Below, piece by piece: positions 16,906 to 25,605 of a stretch of DNA of 64,000 bases. The translations under genes and the position numbers were made by a program. Origin of the DNA: Pseudomonas persica (GTDB lineage Bacteria; Pseudomonadota; Gammaproteobacteria; Pseudomonadales; Pseudomonadaceae). The notes beneath the pieces are model-generated. The model was not told where the DNA came from and did not search any database. It saw only the letters and a list, made by a program, of their open reading frames with translations. The stretch's first letter is position 1; each line of letters opens with the position of its first letter. Location of the stretch: assembly GCF_900291015.1 (NCBI RefSeq), contig NZ_OLKL01000051.1, positions 224,469-288,468 on the forward strand, given 5' to 3'.

Positions 16906-16923
16906 TTTTATATAACCAAAACA

Positions 16924-17003
16924 CCTGTGGGAGCGGATTCACCCGCGAATGCGGCGGTAGACTCACCATTGCATTCGCGGGTAAACCCGCTCCCACAGGG
17001 GCC
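16924..17003. repeat. Inverted REP pair
   Basis: Two units of the cgggt-aaccc stem type (the first with gcggattcacccgc) separated by about 20 bases, between the oscA promoter and the end of the RND permease gene. Confidence 0.9.
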
Positions 17004-17013
17004 ATGCAGGGCT

Positions 17014-20000
17014 TCAGGCTTGTTTCTGCGGCTCGCGGATCTTGTACCAGGCCACATAAAGCGCTGGCAGGAACAGCAGCGTCAGCAGGGTGGCCACGAT
17101 GATCCCGCCAATCATGGCGTAGGCCATCGGCCCCCAGAACACCTCACGGGCAATCGGGATCATGCCCAGGCTCGCCGCCGCCGCGGTCAGCAGGATCGGC
17201 CGACGCCGATGGTTGGTGGCTTCCACCACCGCATCCCACGGCGAGTAGCCCTGGGCTTCGAACTCGTCGATCTGGGTCACCAGGATCACCGAGTTACGAA
17301 TGATGATGCCCGCCAGCGCGAGAATGCCGAGAATCGCCACGAAGCCCATGGGCGTACCTGTGGGCACCAGCGCAATGATCACGCCAATCAGCCCCAGCGG
17401 CGCCACGCTGACCACCAGGAACAGCTTCTGCACACTGTGCAGCTGGATCATCAGGAAGGTCGCCATCAGGAACAGCATCAGCGGGATGACCTTGCGGATC
17501 GGCCCTTGCGCCTTGGCGCTCTCCTCCACGGTACCGCCGGTAGCCACTTCGAAGCCCACCGGCAGCTTGCTGGCGAACTCGTCAATCTTCGGCTTCAGCT
17601 GGGCCACCAGGTCGGTGGGCTGGATGTCGCCGTTCACCGAAGCCTTGATGGTGATGGTCGGTTTGCGGTCACGCCGCCACACCAGCGGTTGCTCCAGCTC
17701 GTAGCGCACGGTGGCGAATGCCAGCAGCGGGATCGAGGTGCCGTTGGGCGTCAGAATCTGCAGGTTCTGCAGGGTATCGGGTGAACCACGCTCGCTGTCC
17801 TCGGCACGAGCGACCACGTCGACCAGGTAGATGTTGTCGTTGACCTGGGTAATCTGCACGCCGCTGACGATGCTGTTCATCACATTGGCCACGTTTTCCG
17901 ACGACAGGCCCAGCTGGCGCGCCTTGTCCTGGGCGATTTCCACGCGCAGCACCTTACCCGGCTCGTTCCAGTCGTAGATCATCTCGCCGATATGCTCGTT
18001 CTGGTCGAGCAAGGTGGCCAGCTCGATAGCGTGCTTGCGCACCTCGTCGATATTGGCGCCGCTGACCCGATACTGGATCGGTCGGCCCACCGGCGGGCCC
18101 ATTTCCAGCGATTGCACGTTGGTGCCGACGCCGACGAATTCTTCATGCAGGATCTTCTGCAGGCGGTCCATCATGGCCTGGCGCTCTTCGAAGCCCTTGC
18201 TGACGATCACCAGCTGCGCGTAGTACGGGTTCTGCAACTGTTGGTCGAGGGGCAGGTAGAAGCGGATCGCGCCCTGGCCGATATAGGTACTCCAGTGCAC
18301 CAGGTCCGGGTCGTCCTTGATCCGCGCCTCGAAGCGGTCGACCACCTTGCGCGTTTCCTCGATCGAGGCGTTCTGCGGCAGGTTGAGGTCGACGAGGATT
18401 TCCGGGCGGTCCGAGGACGGGAAGAACTGGTTCTGCACGAAGCGCTCGCAGAAGATCGCCAAGGCGAACAGCACCACGGTGCCGATGATGGTCAGCCAGC
18501 GGTTGCGCATGCACCACAACAAACCATTCTCGAAGGCCCGGCCGACACGGCCCGGCTCGGCTTCATGGGGCTTGAGCTTGGCGCTGCTGAGAATGTGCAC
18601 GCCGAGCACCGGGGCGAAGAACACTGCCACCACCCACGACACCATCAGCGCCACGGCAATCACCGCGAACAGCGTGTAGGTGTACTCACCCGCCGAACTG
18701 GCGTTGAGGCCGATCGGCACGAAGCCGGCCACCGTCACCAGGGTGCCGGTAAGCATGGGGAAGGCGGTGGAGGTATAGGCAAAAGTCGCCGCCTGCTCCT
18801 TGCTTTCGCCCATTTCCAGCCGTGTGACCATCACCTCCACGGTGATCATCGCATCGTCCACCAGCAGGCCCAGGGCGATGATCAGCGCCCCCAGCGAAAT
18901 TCGCTGCATGGTGATCCCGCTGTATTCCATGAACACGAACACCATGGCCAGCACCAGCGGGATCGAGCAGGCCACCACCAGCCCGGCACGTACGCCGAGG
19001 CTGACGAAGCTCACCGCCAGCACGATCACCACCGCCTCGAACAGCGCACTGGTGAAGCCGCCGACCGCTTGCTTGACCACTACGGCCTGGTCGGAAACGG
19101 TGTGTACCCCGACACCCACCGGCAGGTCCTCGACTACTTGGTCCATGCGCTTTTTCAGCGCCGCACCGAACACCTGGATGTTGCCACCGGCCTTCATGCC
19201 GATGGCCAGGCCCAGCGCCGTCTGGCCGTTGTAGCGGAACATCGGCGAAGGGGGGTCGACGTAGCCGCGTTCGATATCGGCGATGTCGGCCAGGCGGAAG
19301 AAGCGGTCGTTGATCTTCAGGTTGACGGTTTGCAGGTCCTTTTCCGAGGTGAACTGCCCGGAGGTACGCACCGAGATACGTTCCGGCCCGGCCTCGATCA
19401 CCCCGGCAGGGGTCACGGCGTTTTGCGATTGCAGGGCCTGCATGACCTGGCGCTGGTCGATGCCCAGGGCTGCCAGCTTGCGGGTGGAAAAGTTCAAATA
19501 CAGCACTTCGTCCTGGGTGCCGATCAGCTCGATCTTGCCGATGTTGGGCACATCGCGCACTTCGGCCCGCGCCTGTTCCACGTAGTCGCGCAGCTGGCGC
19601 AGGGTCAGGCCGTCGGCGGTGAAGGCGTAGATCGAACCGAACACATCGCCGAATTCATCGTTGAACCCCGGCCCCTGGATGCCTGCCGGGAATTCGCCAC
19701 GAATGTCGGAGATTTTCTTGCGCACCTGATACCAGATTTCCGGGATGTCCTTGGCCTTGGTGGTGTCGCGCAGGTACACGTAGACCGTGGATTCGCCAGG
19801 GCGGGTGTAGCTTTTGGTGTAATCGAGGGAGTCGAGTTCCTCCAGCTTCTTCTCGATACGGTCGGTGACCTGATACAGGGTTTCGTCCTGGGTCGCGCCG
19901 GGCCAGCGGGTCTGGATGACCATGGTCTTGATAGTGAACGACGGGTCTTCCTCACGGCCCAGGTTGAAGTAGGAAAAGACCCCCATCAGCAGGCCAACGA

Positions 20001-20067
20001 ACATCAGGTACCAGACGAACGATTGATGCTTGAGTGCCCAGTCGGACAGGTTGAAGCTTCCTTTCAT
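17014..20067 (-). CDS. RND efflux transporter permease
   Basis: A 1017-residue inner-membrane proton-driven exporter. It starts with the family's first helix (WALKHQSFVWYLMFVGLLMG), followed by EEDPSFTIKTMVI and TRWPGATQDE. The helix-4 segment LGALIIALGLLVDDAMITVE carries the paired Asp residues of the proton relay. The C-terminal half repeats the layout (LMLFLMATFLMIQLHSVQKL onward). Length is slightly below the usual 1020-1050. It is third in an operon with two membrane-fusion lipoproteins, overlapping the upstream one by four bases. No outer-membrane factor gene is present; a TolC-like channel elsewhere is implied. Confidence 0.94.
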   Translation of the reverse strand: MKGSFNLSDWALKHQSFVWYLMFVGLLMGVFSYFNLGREEDPSFTIKTMVIQTRWPGATQDETLYQVTDRIEKKLEELDSLDYTKSYTRPGESTVYVYLRDTTKAKDIPEIWYQVRKKISDIRGEFPAGIQGPGFNDEFGDVFGSIYAFTADGLTLRQLRDYVEQARAEVRDVPNIGKIELIGTQDEVLYLNFSTRKLAALGIDQRQVMQALQSQNAVTPAGVIEAGPERISVRTSGQFTSEKDLQTVNLKINDRFFRLADIADIERGYVDPPSPMFRYNGQTALGLAIGMKAGGNIQVFGAALKKRMDQVVEDLPVGVGVHTVSDQAVVVKQAVGGFTSALFEAVVIVLAVSFVSLGVRAGLVVACSIPLVLAMVFVFMEYSGITMQRISLGALIIALGLLVDDAMITVEVMVTRLEMGESKEQAATFAYTSTAFPMLTGTLVTVAGFVPIGLNASSAGEYTYTLFAVIAVALMVSWVVAVFFAPVLGVHILSSAKLKPHEAEPGRVGRAFENGLLWCMRNRWLTIIGTVVLFALAIFCERFVQNQFFPSSDRPEILVDLNLPQNASIEETRKVVDRFEARIKDDPDLVHWSTYIGQGAIRFYLPLDQQLQNPYYAQLVIVSKGFEERQAMMDRLQKILHEEFVGVGTNVQSLEMGPPVGRPIQYRVSGANIDEVRKHAIELATLLDQNEHIGEMIYDWNEPGKVLRVEIAQDKARQLGLSSENVANVMNSIVSGVQITQVNDNIYLVDVVARAEDSERGSPDTLQNLQILTPNGTSIPLLAFATVRYELEQPLVWRRDRKPTITIKASVNGDIQPTDLVAQLKPKIDEFASKLPVGFEVATGGTVEESAKAQGPIRKVIPLMLFLMATFLMIQLHSVQKLFLVVSVAPLGLIGVIIALVPTGTPMGFVAILGILALAGIIIRNSVILVTQIDEFEAQGYSPWDAVVEATNHRRRPILLTAAAASLGMIPIAREVFWGPMAYAMIGGIIVATLLTLLFLPALYVAWYKIREPQKQA

Positions 20068-21131
20068 TGCGCATCCTCGTCGAAGGTGACCTTCTGCCCA
20101 GGCTTGAGGCTGTTGACGCCGGCGGTGACCACACGCTCGCCGGGCTGCACGCCTGCGGTCAGCACGATGCTGTCGGCGGTGCGGTCGATCAGGGCCACCT
20201 CACGGGTGGCCACGGTCTTCTGTTGCGGGTCGATCACCCACACCTGGGTCTTGCCATCCCGCTCGAGCAGGGCGCTCAGGGGCAGTTCACTGCGCGGCGT
20301 TACTGCCGAGCTGAGGGTCACGCTGATGGCGGTGCCCAGGTGGAACGCCGCCGGTGTGCTGGCCAGGGTCAGGCGCGCGCGGCGGGTGCGGGTGGTGGCG
20401 TCGGCCTGGGGCTCCAGCTCGCGCAGGCTGGCGGTGGTGTTGATGGTCGGGTCCAACTGTGAGGCAACGGTGAAGGTCAGGCCTTTGCTCAACTGCTCGG
20501 CGAGGCCGATCGGCAGGTCGATCACCGCTTCCTTCACATCCGGCCGGGCCAGGGTTACCACGGCCTGGCCAGCGGTGACGGTTTGCCCGGCTTCGGCCTG
20601 CCAGGCGGTGATTACCGCGGCGTGGTCGGTGCGCAGGGTGCTGTAGTCGAGCTGGTCACGCGCCTGGCTGAGCGCAGAGCGCGCCTGCTCCAATGCCGCA
20701 CTGGTGGTTTTCAGGTTGGTCTGGGCGATATCCAGCTGGGCCTGGGCGCCTACGCCACGGTCGTAAAGCTGTTGCTGGCGGCGGGCATCGGCCTGGGCGT
20801 TGATCCACTGCGCCTGCACCTTGGCCAGGTCGCCTTCGGCGGCGCGCAACTGGTTCTGCTGGTCGGTCGGATCGAGGGTGGCCAAGGTGTCGCCCGGTTT
20901 CACCTGGGCCCCCACATCCAGCCACCGCCGGGCGATACGCCCGGAAACCCGGAAGCCCAGGGTGCTTTCGAAGCGCGCCTGGATACTGCCGGCGAAACGC
21001 CCCAGTTGCGACTGCACCTGGGGTTCGACCTTAATCGACAGCACCGGCCGAATCGGCTCCGGCACTTCGTCCTCGCTACTGCAGCCGGTCAACAGCACGC
21101 CGGCCGACAGCATCAGCAGCAGGCGCTTCAT
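20064..21131 (-). CDS. RND periplasmic adaptor (membrane fusion) lipoprotein, second
   Basis: A 355-residue lipoprotein with the lipobox LLTGCSSED (Cys at residue 17). The adaptor layout is clear: SIQARFESTLGFRVSGRIA, a lipoyl half (VKPGDTLATLDPTDQQNQ), a coiled-coil hairpin of about residues 95-150, the second lipoyl half (LDYSTLRTDHAAVIT) and a beta-barrel. It links the RND pump to the outer-membrane channel. Four-base overlaps with both neighbours show tight translational coupling. Together with the gene upstream it gives two adaptors for one pump, as in TriABC. Confidence 0.92.
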   Translation of the reverse strand: MKRLLLMLSAGVLLTGCSSEDEVPEPIRPVLSIKVEPQVQSQLGRFAGSIQARFESTLGFRVSGRIARRWLDVGAQVKPGDTLATLDPTDQQNQLRAAEGDLAKVQAQWINAQADARRQQQLYDRGVGAQAQLDIAQTNLKTTSAALEQARSALSQARDQLDYSTLRTDHAAVITAWQAEAGQTVTAGQAVVTLARPDVKEAVIDLPIGLAEQLSKGLTFTVASQLDPTINTTASLRELEPQADATTRTRRARLTLASTPAAFHLGTAISVTLSSAVTPRSELPLSALLERDGKTQVWVIDPQQKTVATREVALIDRTADSIVLTAGVQPGERVVTAGVNSLKPGQKVTFDEDAQ

Positions 21132-22216
21132 AGCTCACCCCCTTGAGCCTTGGCTTCGATCTTCTGTACCTGCATGCCGGGGTGCAGCAATTGCCCGCCA
21201 TTGACCACCACGGTCTCGCCGCCCTTCAGGCCACTGGCGACCACTATTCGGCCGGTCAGATAGCGGCTGACTTCGACCTTGCGCAGTTCTACCTTGTCAC
21301 CCTCACCCACTACCCAGACGGCGGGTTCATGCAGGGCCTTGGTCAGGGCCGACCATGGCAGCTCGATGCTAGGCCGCCCCTCGGCATTGGTGGTGGCGGT
21401 TACCGGCGCGCCCAGTTGCATCCCCCGTGGCACATCTTTGAGGCCTACCTTGACCTGCACCGTGCCGCTTTGCGCGGACACCGTGGGGGTGATTTCGCGC
21501 ACGAAGCCACGGGCCTGGACCTTGGGGTCGTCCAGCAGGCTGACGATCACCCCGGCGTCGCTCGGCGGTGCCACCAGCAAGGATTCATAAACGTTGAACA
21601 CCGCATCGCGGTCGCCATCGACGGCCAGGCTGAAGATCGGCATGGTCGCCTGCACCACCTGGCCGACCTCGGCCTGGCGCTCGGTGATTACGCCATCGGC
21701 CTCGGAGACCAGCGCCGTATAACTCAGTTGTTCGTTGGCGTTGGCCAGTTGCGCCTGTGCCGCCTTGAGCGCGCTCTGGTTGCTGCGCAGCGCGGCTTCG
21801 GCGGAATCGTATTCGCTCTGGCTGGTGTAACCCTTGGGCAACAGCTTTTGCTGGCGTACGAAGGCCGCGCTGGTCTGGGTGACCCGCGCCTGCGCGGCGA
21901 ACACCTCGGCCTTGGCCGAGTCGACGTTGTTCTGCAGGTCTTTCGGGTCCAGCCGCGCCAGTACCTGGTTGGCCTTGACGTGGTCGCCAACGTCGACGCT
22001 ACGCGAAATGATCTTGCCGCCCACGCGGAACGACAAGTCAGTCTGCACCCGCGCCTGCACATCTCCGGTCAAGGTGACCCTGGCAGCGAAATCGATGGGT
22101 GATACCTGTTGCACGCCTACGCGTGGCAGTGTTTCGGTGGTTTCTTCCTTACTACAGCCCGACAGCAGGGACACAAGCCCCAGGCAAACGACCAACAGCG
22201 GACGTTTCAACGTCAT
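21128..22216 (-). CDS. RND periplasmic adaptor (membrane fusion) lipoprotein, first
   Basis: A 362-residue lipoprotein with lipobox SLLSGCSKEE. Same domain layout as the adaptor downstream: VQTDLSFRVGGKIISRSVD, VKANQVLARLDPKDLQNNV, a coiled-coil of about residues 85-150, then LSYTALVSEADGVIT and a beta-barrel plus membrane-proximal part. It is the first gene of the efflux operon. Two adaptors of different sequence argue for a hetero-oligomeric adaptor ring. Confidence 0.92.
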   Translation of the reverse strand: MTLKRPLLVVCLGLVSLLSGCSKEETTETLPRVGVQQVSPIDFAARVTLTGDVQARVQTDLSFRVGGKIISRSVDVGDHVKANQVLARLDPKDLQNNVDSAKAEVFAAQARVTQTSAAFVRQQKLLPKGYTSQSEYDSAEAALRSNQSALKAAQAQLANANEQLSYTALVSEADGVITERQAEVGQVVQATMPIFSLAVDGDRDAVFNVYESLLVAPPSDAGVIVSLLDDPKVQARGFVREITPTVSAQSGTVQVKVGLKDVPRGMQLGAPVTATTNAEGRPSIELPWSALTKALHEPAVWVVGEGDKVELRKVEVSRYLTGRIVVASGLKGGETVVVNGGQLLHPGMQVQKIEAKAQGGEL

Positions 22217-22328
22217 GCAGGCTCCTTGCTTGCGCGCAAATCATTCGTGGGATGCGAGTGTCAGCGTAGTTCAGGGTTGGACAAACATCACTGACGGGGA
22301 TCAGTTCGGCATTTTCGGCGGCTGTGCG

Positions 22329-22431
22329 GGCCCTTTCGCGGGTGAACCCGCTCCCACAGGTATTGCGCAAGCCGTGAAAGCTGCACATGACCCTGTGGGA
22401 GCGGGTTTACCCGCGAAAGGGCCGGTACAGG
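22329..22431. repeat. Inverted REP pair
   Basis: Two gggtgaaccc/gggtttaccc units facing each other. The spacer tattgcgcaagccgtgaaagctgcacatga closely matches spacers of the two pairs that flank the transposase gene (23040-23074 and 23730-23758). Confidence 0.9.
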
Positions 22432-22695
22432 TCAAACCTGAACTGAAGCCTTGTTCAGTCCCAGCTCAATGTCATCGATCAGTGCTTTGGCAAAACCACT
22501 CAGGATTCTGGCCGCACTACCAGCCAGCCGGTCATTCTCCATCTCGGCTTCGGTCGTCAGGTGATTGATGCACCCGAGCATGACTGAAAGTTCGGAGAAG
22601 GTATGGTTGAAGGGGATATTGGCCTGGACGCGGAAGAGGTCCATGCAGGTTTCTTTACCGACGGTGCTGCTTTGTGATGGGTGATTATTGGTCAT
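22432..22695 (-). CDS. DUF3077 family small protein
   Basis: The ATG at MTNNHPSQSS, seven bases after AGGAG, gives 87 residues. The body (DLFRVQANIPFNHTFSELSVMLGCINHLTTEAEM in part: FRVQANIPFNHTFSELSVML) matches DUF3077, a family common in P. putida genomes with no known function. Helical, no membrane segment. Its stop touches a REP pair. The leader upstream is unusually rich in dyads. Confidence 0.75.
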   Translation of the reverse strand: MTNNHPSQSSTVGKETCMDLFRVQANIPFNHTFSELSVMLGCINHLTTEAEMENDRLAGSAARILSGFAKALIDDIELGLNKASVQV

Positions 22696-22699
22696 GGTG

Positions 22700-22870
22700 G
22701 ATCTCCTATATCGGGACAAGGAGTTGCCACCTTCATCTTTCTCACGGGTCAGGGCGGCAACCGTACGCGAGGTGAGAAACCGCGGATATAGGAACGCAGC
22801 CAGACCTAGGTCTGCCCGCGCACGGTTGCCATGAAGGAAGCACTATATCGTTGGGTTCTCACACCCAGTC
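22700..22870 (-). promoter_or_regulatory. Dyad-rich leader of the DUF3077 gene
   Basis: Nine-base inverted repeat ggcaaccgt / acggttgcc (22756-22764 and 22822-22830) encloses ccgcgg (22780-22785) and the 12-bp palindrome agacctaggtct (22803-22814). A further near-inverted match pairs ggtgagaaacc (22771-22781) with ggttctcacacc (22855-22866). The rest of the space up to 23010 shows nothing recognisable. Could be a structured mRNA leader or a small RNA. Confidence 0.45.
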
Positions 22871-23010
22871 ACCAGAAACGGCGACCACACGACGTTATCC
22901 CTGGGGCATTTCCCCTACAACGGAGCAGCTTCCACACGGCTCGTAGGATAATTCCCAAGCTGGTCCAACTGAAGCCTTTGGTTCGAGTTGATGAAAAGTC
23001 GTACGCCTTG

Positions 23011-23112
23011 AGGGCCTCTTCGCGGGTGAACCCGCTCCCACAGGTATTGAGCAAGCCCTGAAGGCTGCACATGACCCTGTGGGAGCGGGTTCACCCGCGA
23101 AAGGGCCGGTAC
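23011..23112. repeat. Inverted REP pair, left of the transposase
   Basis: Two cgggt-aaccc units in mirror orientation with the spacer aggtattgagcaagccctga... between them, ending 105 bases before the REP-associated transposase start. Confidence 0.92.
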
Positions 23113-23216
23113 TGCCATCCACAAATCTCTGCCATATCCAGAAACCATCACCTACACAGCACCTGCATCTCAGCCACTACCTTTGAGAGGTCACCTGCTT
23201 TTCAAGGAAGAAGCCA

Positions 23217-23672
23217 ATGTCGCGAGCCCAGTCTCACCTACTTCGCCGTGGTCGCTATTCAGAACTTGGCCGGCTCTATCTGCTGACCACCGCCACCCAC
23301 CAGCGCAAGCCACTGTTCCATGACTTCCACCATGCCCGGTTGGTCATTCACCAACTGCGGCAATCAGACCAGGAACACGCCTGCCGTTCACTGGCCTGGG
23401 TGCTGATGCCCGACCATCTGCATTGGCTGATCGAGTTGAAAGGCACGACGCTGGGCACCTTGATGCGCAGGTTCAAGTCCAGGTCCAGTCTGGTTTTGCA
23501 TCAGGCGGGGGTTGAGCATGATCCGGTATGGCAGCCTGGGTATCAGGACCGGGCACTAAGAAGGGAAGAGAGCATGGAGCATGTGGCCAGATACATTGTT
23601 GCCAATCCGTTGCGGGCCGGCTTGGTCAGAAGTGTCAGGGACTATCCGCATTGGGATGCAGTCTGGCTTTGA
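23217..23672 (+). CDS. REP-associated tyrosine transposase (RAYT)
   Basis: A 151-residue Y1-type HUH endonuclease. It shows the N-terminal strand YSELGRLYLLTTATHQR, the metal-binding HUH motif WVLMPDHLHWLIEL (His-Leu-His), and the catalytic tyrosine region HVARYIVANPLRAGLV. Such proteins, related to the IS200/IS605 transposases, cut and rejoin single-stranded REP sequences and are thought to spread them. An AAGGAAG site precedes the ATG. It is flanked closely by REP pairs on both sides, the normal arrangement for a RAYT locus. The frame is intact. Confidence 0.95.
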   Translation: MSRAQSHLLRRGRYSELGRLYLLTTATHQRKPLFHDFHHARLVIHQLRQSDQEHACRSLAWVLMPDHLHWLIELKGTTLGTLMRRFKSRSSLVLHQAGVEHDPVWQPGYQDRALRREESMEHVARYIVANPLRAGLVRSVRDYPHWDAVWL

Positions 23673-23684
23673 ATGTGTGCAGGG

Positions 23685-23798
23685 GCATTCGCGGCGGTTC
23701 GGCGCCCCGATGAACCCGCTCCCACAGGTACTGCGCAGGCCTTGAAGACTGCACATGCCCCTGTGGGAGCGGGTTTACCCGCGAAGAGGCCGGGTCAG
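23685..23798. repeat. REP pair, right of the transposase, one arm degraded
   Basis: The left unit is worn (attcgcggcggttcggcgccccgat before gaacccgctcccacagg), the right one intact. The spacer actgcgcaggccttgaagactgcacatg is related to those of the pairs at 22329 and 23011. Confidence 0.88.
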
Positions 23799-24688
23799 GC
23801 CGAAGCAGCCACCTGCGTCGGGCGCTTGACCTGTGGCTGCGAGGCGTTGGCCGCCGCACCCTCTTCGATCGCCTGCTGAATCGCCTTGCGACGAAGCTCT
23901 TCTGCACGGCGGCTGAAGAACCAGACGAAGAAGGTCACCAGCGACACCGACAGCAGGATCAGGCTGGCCACGGCGTTGATCTCCGGCTTCACGCCCAGGC
24001 GCACCGCCGAGAACACTTCCATCGGCAAGGTGGTCGAACCCGGGCCCGACACGAAGCTGGCCAGTACCAGGTCATCCAGCGACAGGGCGAACGACATCAT
24101 GCCGCCCGCCGCCAGCGACGGCGCGATCATCGGGATGGTGATCAGGAAGAATACCTTCCACGGTTTGGCACCCAGGTCCATCGCCGCTTCCTCGATCGAC
24201 AGGTCCAGCTCACGCAGGCGTGCCGACACCACCACCGCCACATACGCTGCACAGAACGTGGTGTGGGCGATCCAGATGGTGACGATGCCGCGCTCCTGCG
24301 GCCAGCCGATCATCTGCGCCATGGCCACGAACAGCAGCAACAGCGACAGACCGGTGATCACCTCGGGCATTACCAGCGGCGCGGTGACCAGGCCGCCGAA
24401 CAGCGTGCGGCCCTTGAAGCGGGTGACCCGGGTCAGCACGAACGCCGCCAGGGTACCCAGCGCCACCGCCGCCACCGCCGTGTAGCAGGCGATTTCCAGC
24501 GAGCGCATCACCGAACCCATCAGCTGGGTGTTGTCGAGCAGGCCGACGTACCACTTGATCGACCAGCCGCCCCACACCGTCACCAGCTTGGAGGCGTTGA
24601 ACGAGTAGATCACCAGAATCAGCATCGGCAGGTAGATAAACAGCAAGCCGAGCACCAGCATCAGCTTGGAGAAACTGAAGCGCTTCAT
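23795..24688 (-). CDS. spuH: Polyamine ABC transporter permease (PotI/SpuH)
   Basis: A 297-residue inner-membrane permease with six helices beginning LMLVLGLLFIYLPMLILVIYSF and the EAA loop IEEAAMDLGAKPWKVFFLITIP. It forms the polyamine channel with the PotH-type permease, whose gene it overlaps by four bases. It is last in the operon; its stop runs into a REP unit. The C-terminal tail (about residues 265-297) is basic then Ala-rich and cytoplasmic. Confidence 0.94.
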   Translation of the reverse strand: MKRFSFSKLMLVLGLLFIYLPMLILVIYSFNASKLVTVWGGWSIKWYVGLLDNTQLMGSVMRSLEIACYTAVAAVALGTLAAFVLTRVTRFKGRTLFGGLVTAPLVMPEVITGLSLLLLFVAMAQMIGWPQERGIVTIWIAHTTFCAAYVAVVVSARLRELDLSIEEAAMDLGAKPWKVFFLITIPMIAPSLAAGGMMSFALSLDDLVLASFVSGPGSTTLPMEVFSAVRLGVKPEINAVASLILLSVSLVTFFVWFFSRRAEELRRKAIQQAIEEGAAANASQPQVKRPTQVAASA

Positions 24689-25605
24689 GCCCTGCCCTCC
24701 ATTTCTTTGGCCTGGCTGCGGTTGAACAGCAGGATCGGCACGATCAGGATCACCAGCATCACCACCGCCAGCGCAGATGCCACCGGCCAGTCACGGTTGT
24801 TGAAGAACTCTTGCCACAGCACCTTGCCGATCATCAGGGTTTCCGGGCCGCCGAGCAGTTCAGGGATCACGAACTCACCCACCACCGGGATGAACACCAG
24901 CATGCAACCGGCAATGATGCCGTTCTTCGACAGCGGCACGGTGATCTTCCAGAAGCTGTTGAAGGTGCTCGAACCCAGATCCGAAGCAGCCTCGAGCAGG
25001 CTCGGGTCGTGCTTCACCAGGTTGGCGAACAACGGCAGGATCATGAACGGCAGGTACGAATAGACCACGCCGATGTACACCGCCAGGTTGGTGTTGAGGA
25101 TTTGCAGCGGCTGGTCGATCAACCCGGTCCACAGCAGGAAGCCGTTGAGCAGGCCGTTGTTGCTGAGTATGCCCATCCAGGCATAGACGCGGATCAGGAT
25201 CGCGGTCCAGGTCGGCATCATGATCAGCAACAGCAAGACCGTCTGGGTCTCTTTCTTGGCATTGGCGATGGCATAGGCCATCGGGTAGCCGATCAGCAGG
25301 CACAACAGGGTGCTGAAGAAGGCCATCTTCAGCGAACCCAGGTAGGCCGAGATATACAGCTCATCCTCGGTCAGCAGGCCGTAGTTGGCCAGGTTGAGCA
25401 CCAGCTGCAACTTGTCTTCGACATAGCTGTAGATTTCGGTATACGGCGGGATCGCCACGTCGGCTTCGGCGAAGCTGATCTTCAGCACGATGAAGAACGG
25501 CAGCATGAAGAACAGGAACAGCCAGATGAACGGCACGCCGATCACCAGGTGCCGCCCCTCCGGGGTAATACGCTGGAAGGCTCGCTTGAGCTTGCGCAGT
25601 TTCAT
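24685..25605 (-). CDS. spuG: Polyamine ABC transporter permease (PotH/SpuG)
   Basis: The ATG at MKLRKLKRAFQ gives 306 residues and overlaps the ATPase gene's stop by four bases (ATGA). Helices start at LVIGVPFIWLFLFFMLPFFIVL; the EAA loop is LLEAASDLGSSTFNSFWKIT. The large first periplasmic loop (PPYTEIYSYVEDKLQL) is typical of PotH. Partner of SpuH in the membrane. Confidence 0.94.
   Translation of the reverse strand: MKLRKLKRAFQRITPEGRHLVIGVPFIWLFLFFMLPFFIVLKISFAEADVAIPPYTEIYSYVEDKLQLVLNLANYGLLTEDELYISAYLGSLKMAFFSTLLCLLIGYPMAYAIANAKKETQTVLLLLIMMPTWTAILIRVYAWMGILSNNGLLNGFLLWTGLIDQPLQILNTNLAVYIGVVYSYLPFMILPLFANLVKHDPSLLEAASDLGSSTFNSFWKITVPLSKNGIIAGCMLVFIPVVGEFVIPELLGGPETLMIGKVLWQEFFNNRDWPVASALAVVMLVILIVPILLFNRSQAKEMEGRA

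Noticed and set aside
17992..20646. Very long plus-strand open frame (about 884 codons)
   Set aside because: It lies antisense to the RND permease and adaptor, reads as His/Arg/Gln-rich sequence with no domain, and is a by-product of high G+C coding sequence.
22831..23061. 76-codon plus-strand frame before the transposase
   Set aside because: Its second half is REP sequence in translation (SRVNPLPQ); no support for a gene.
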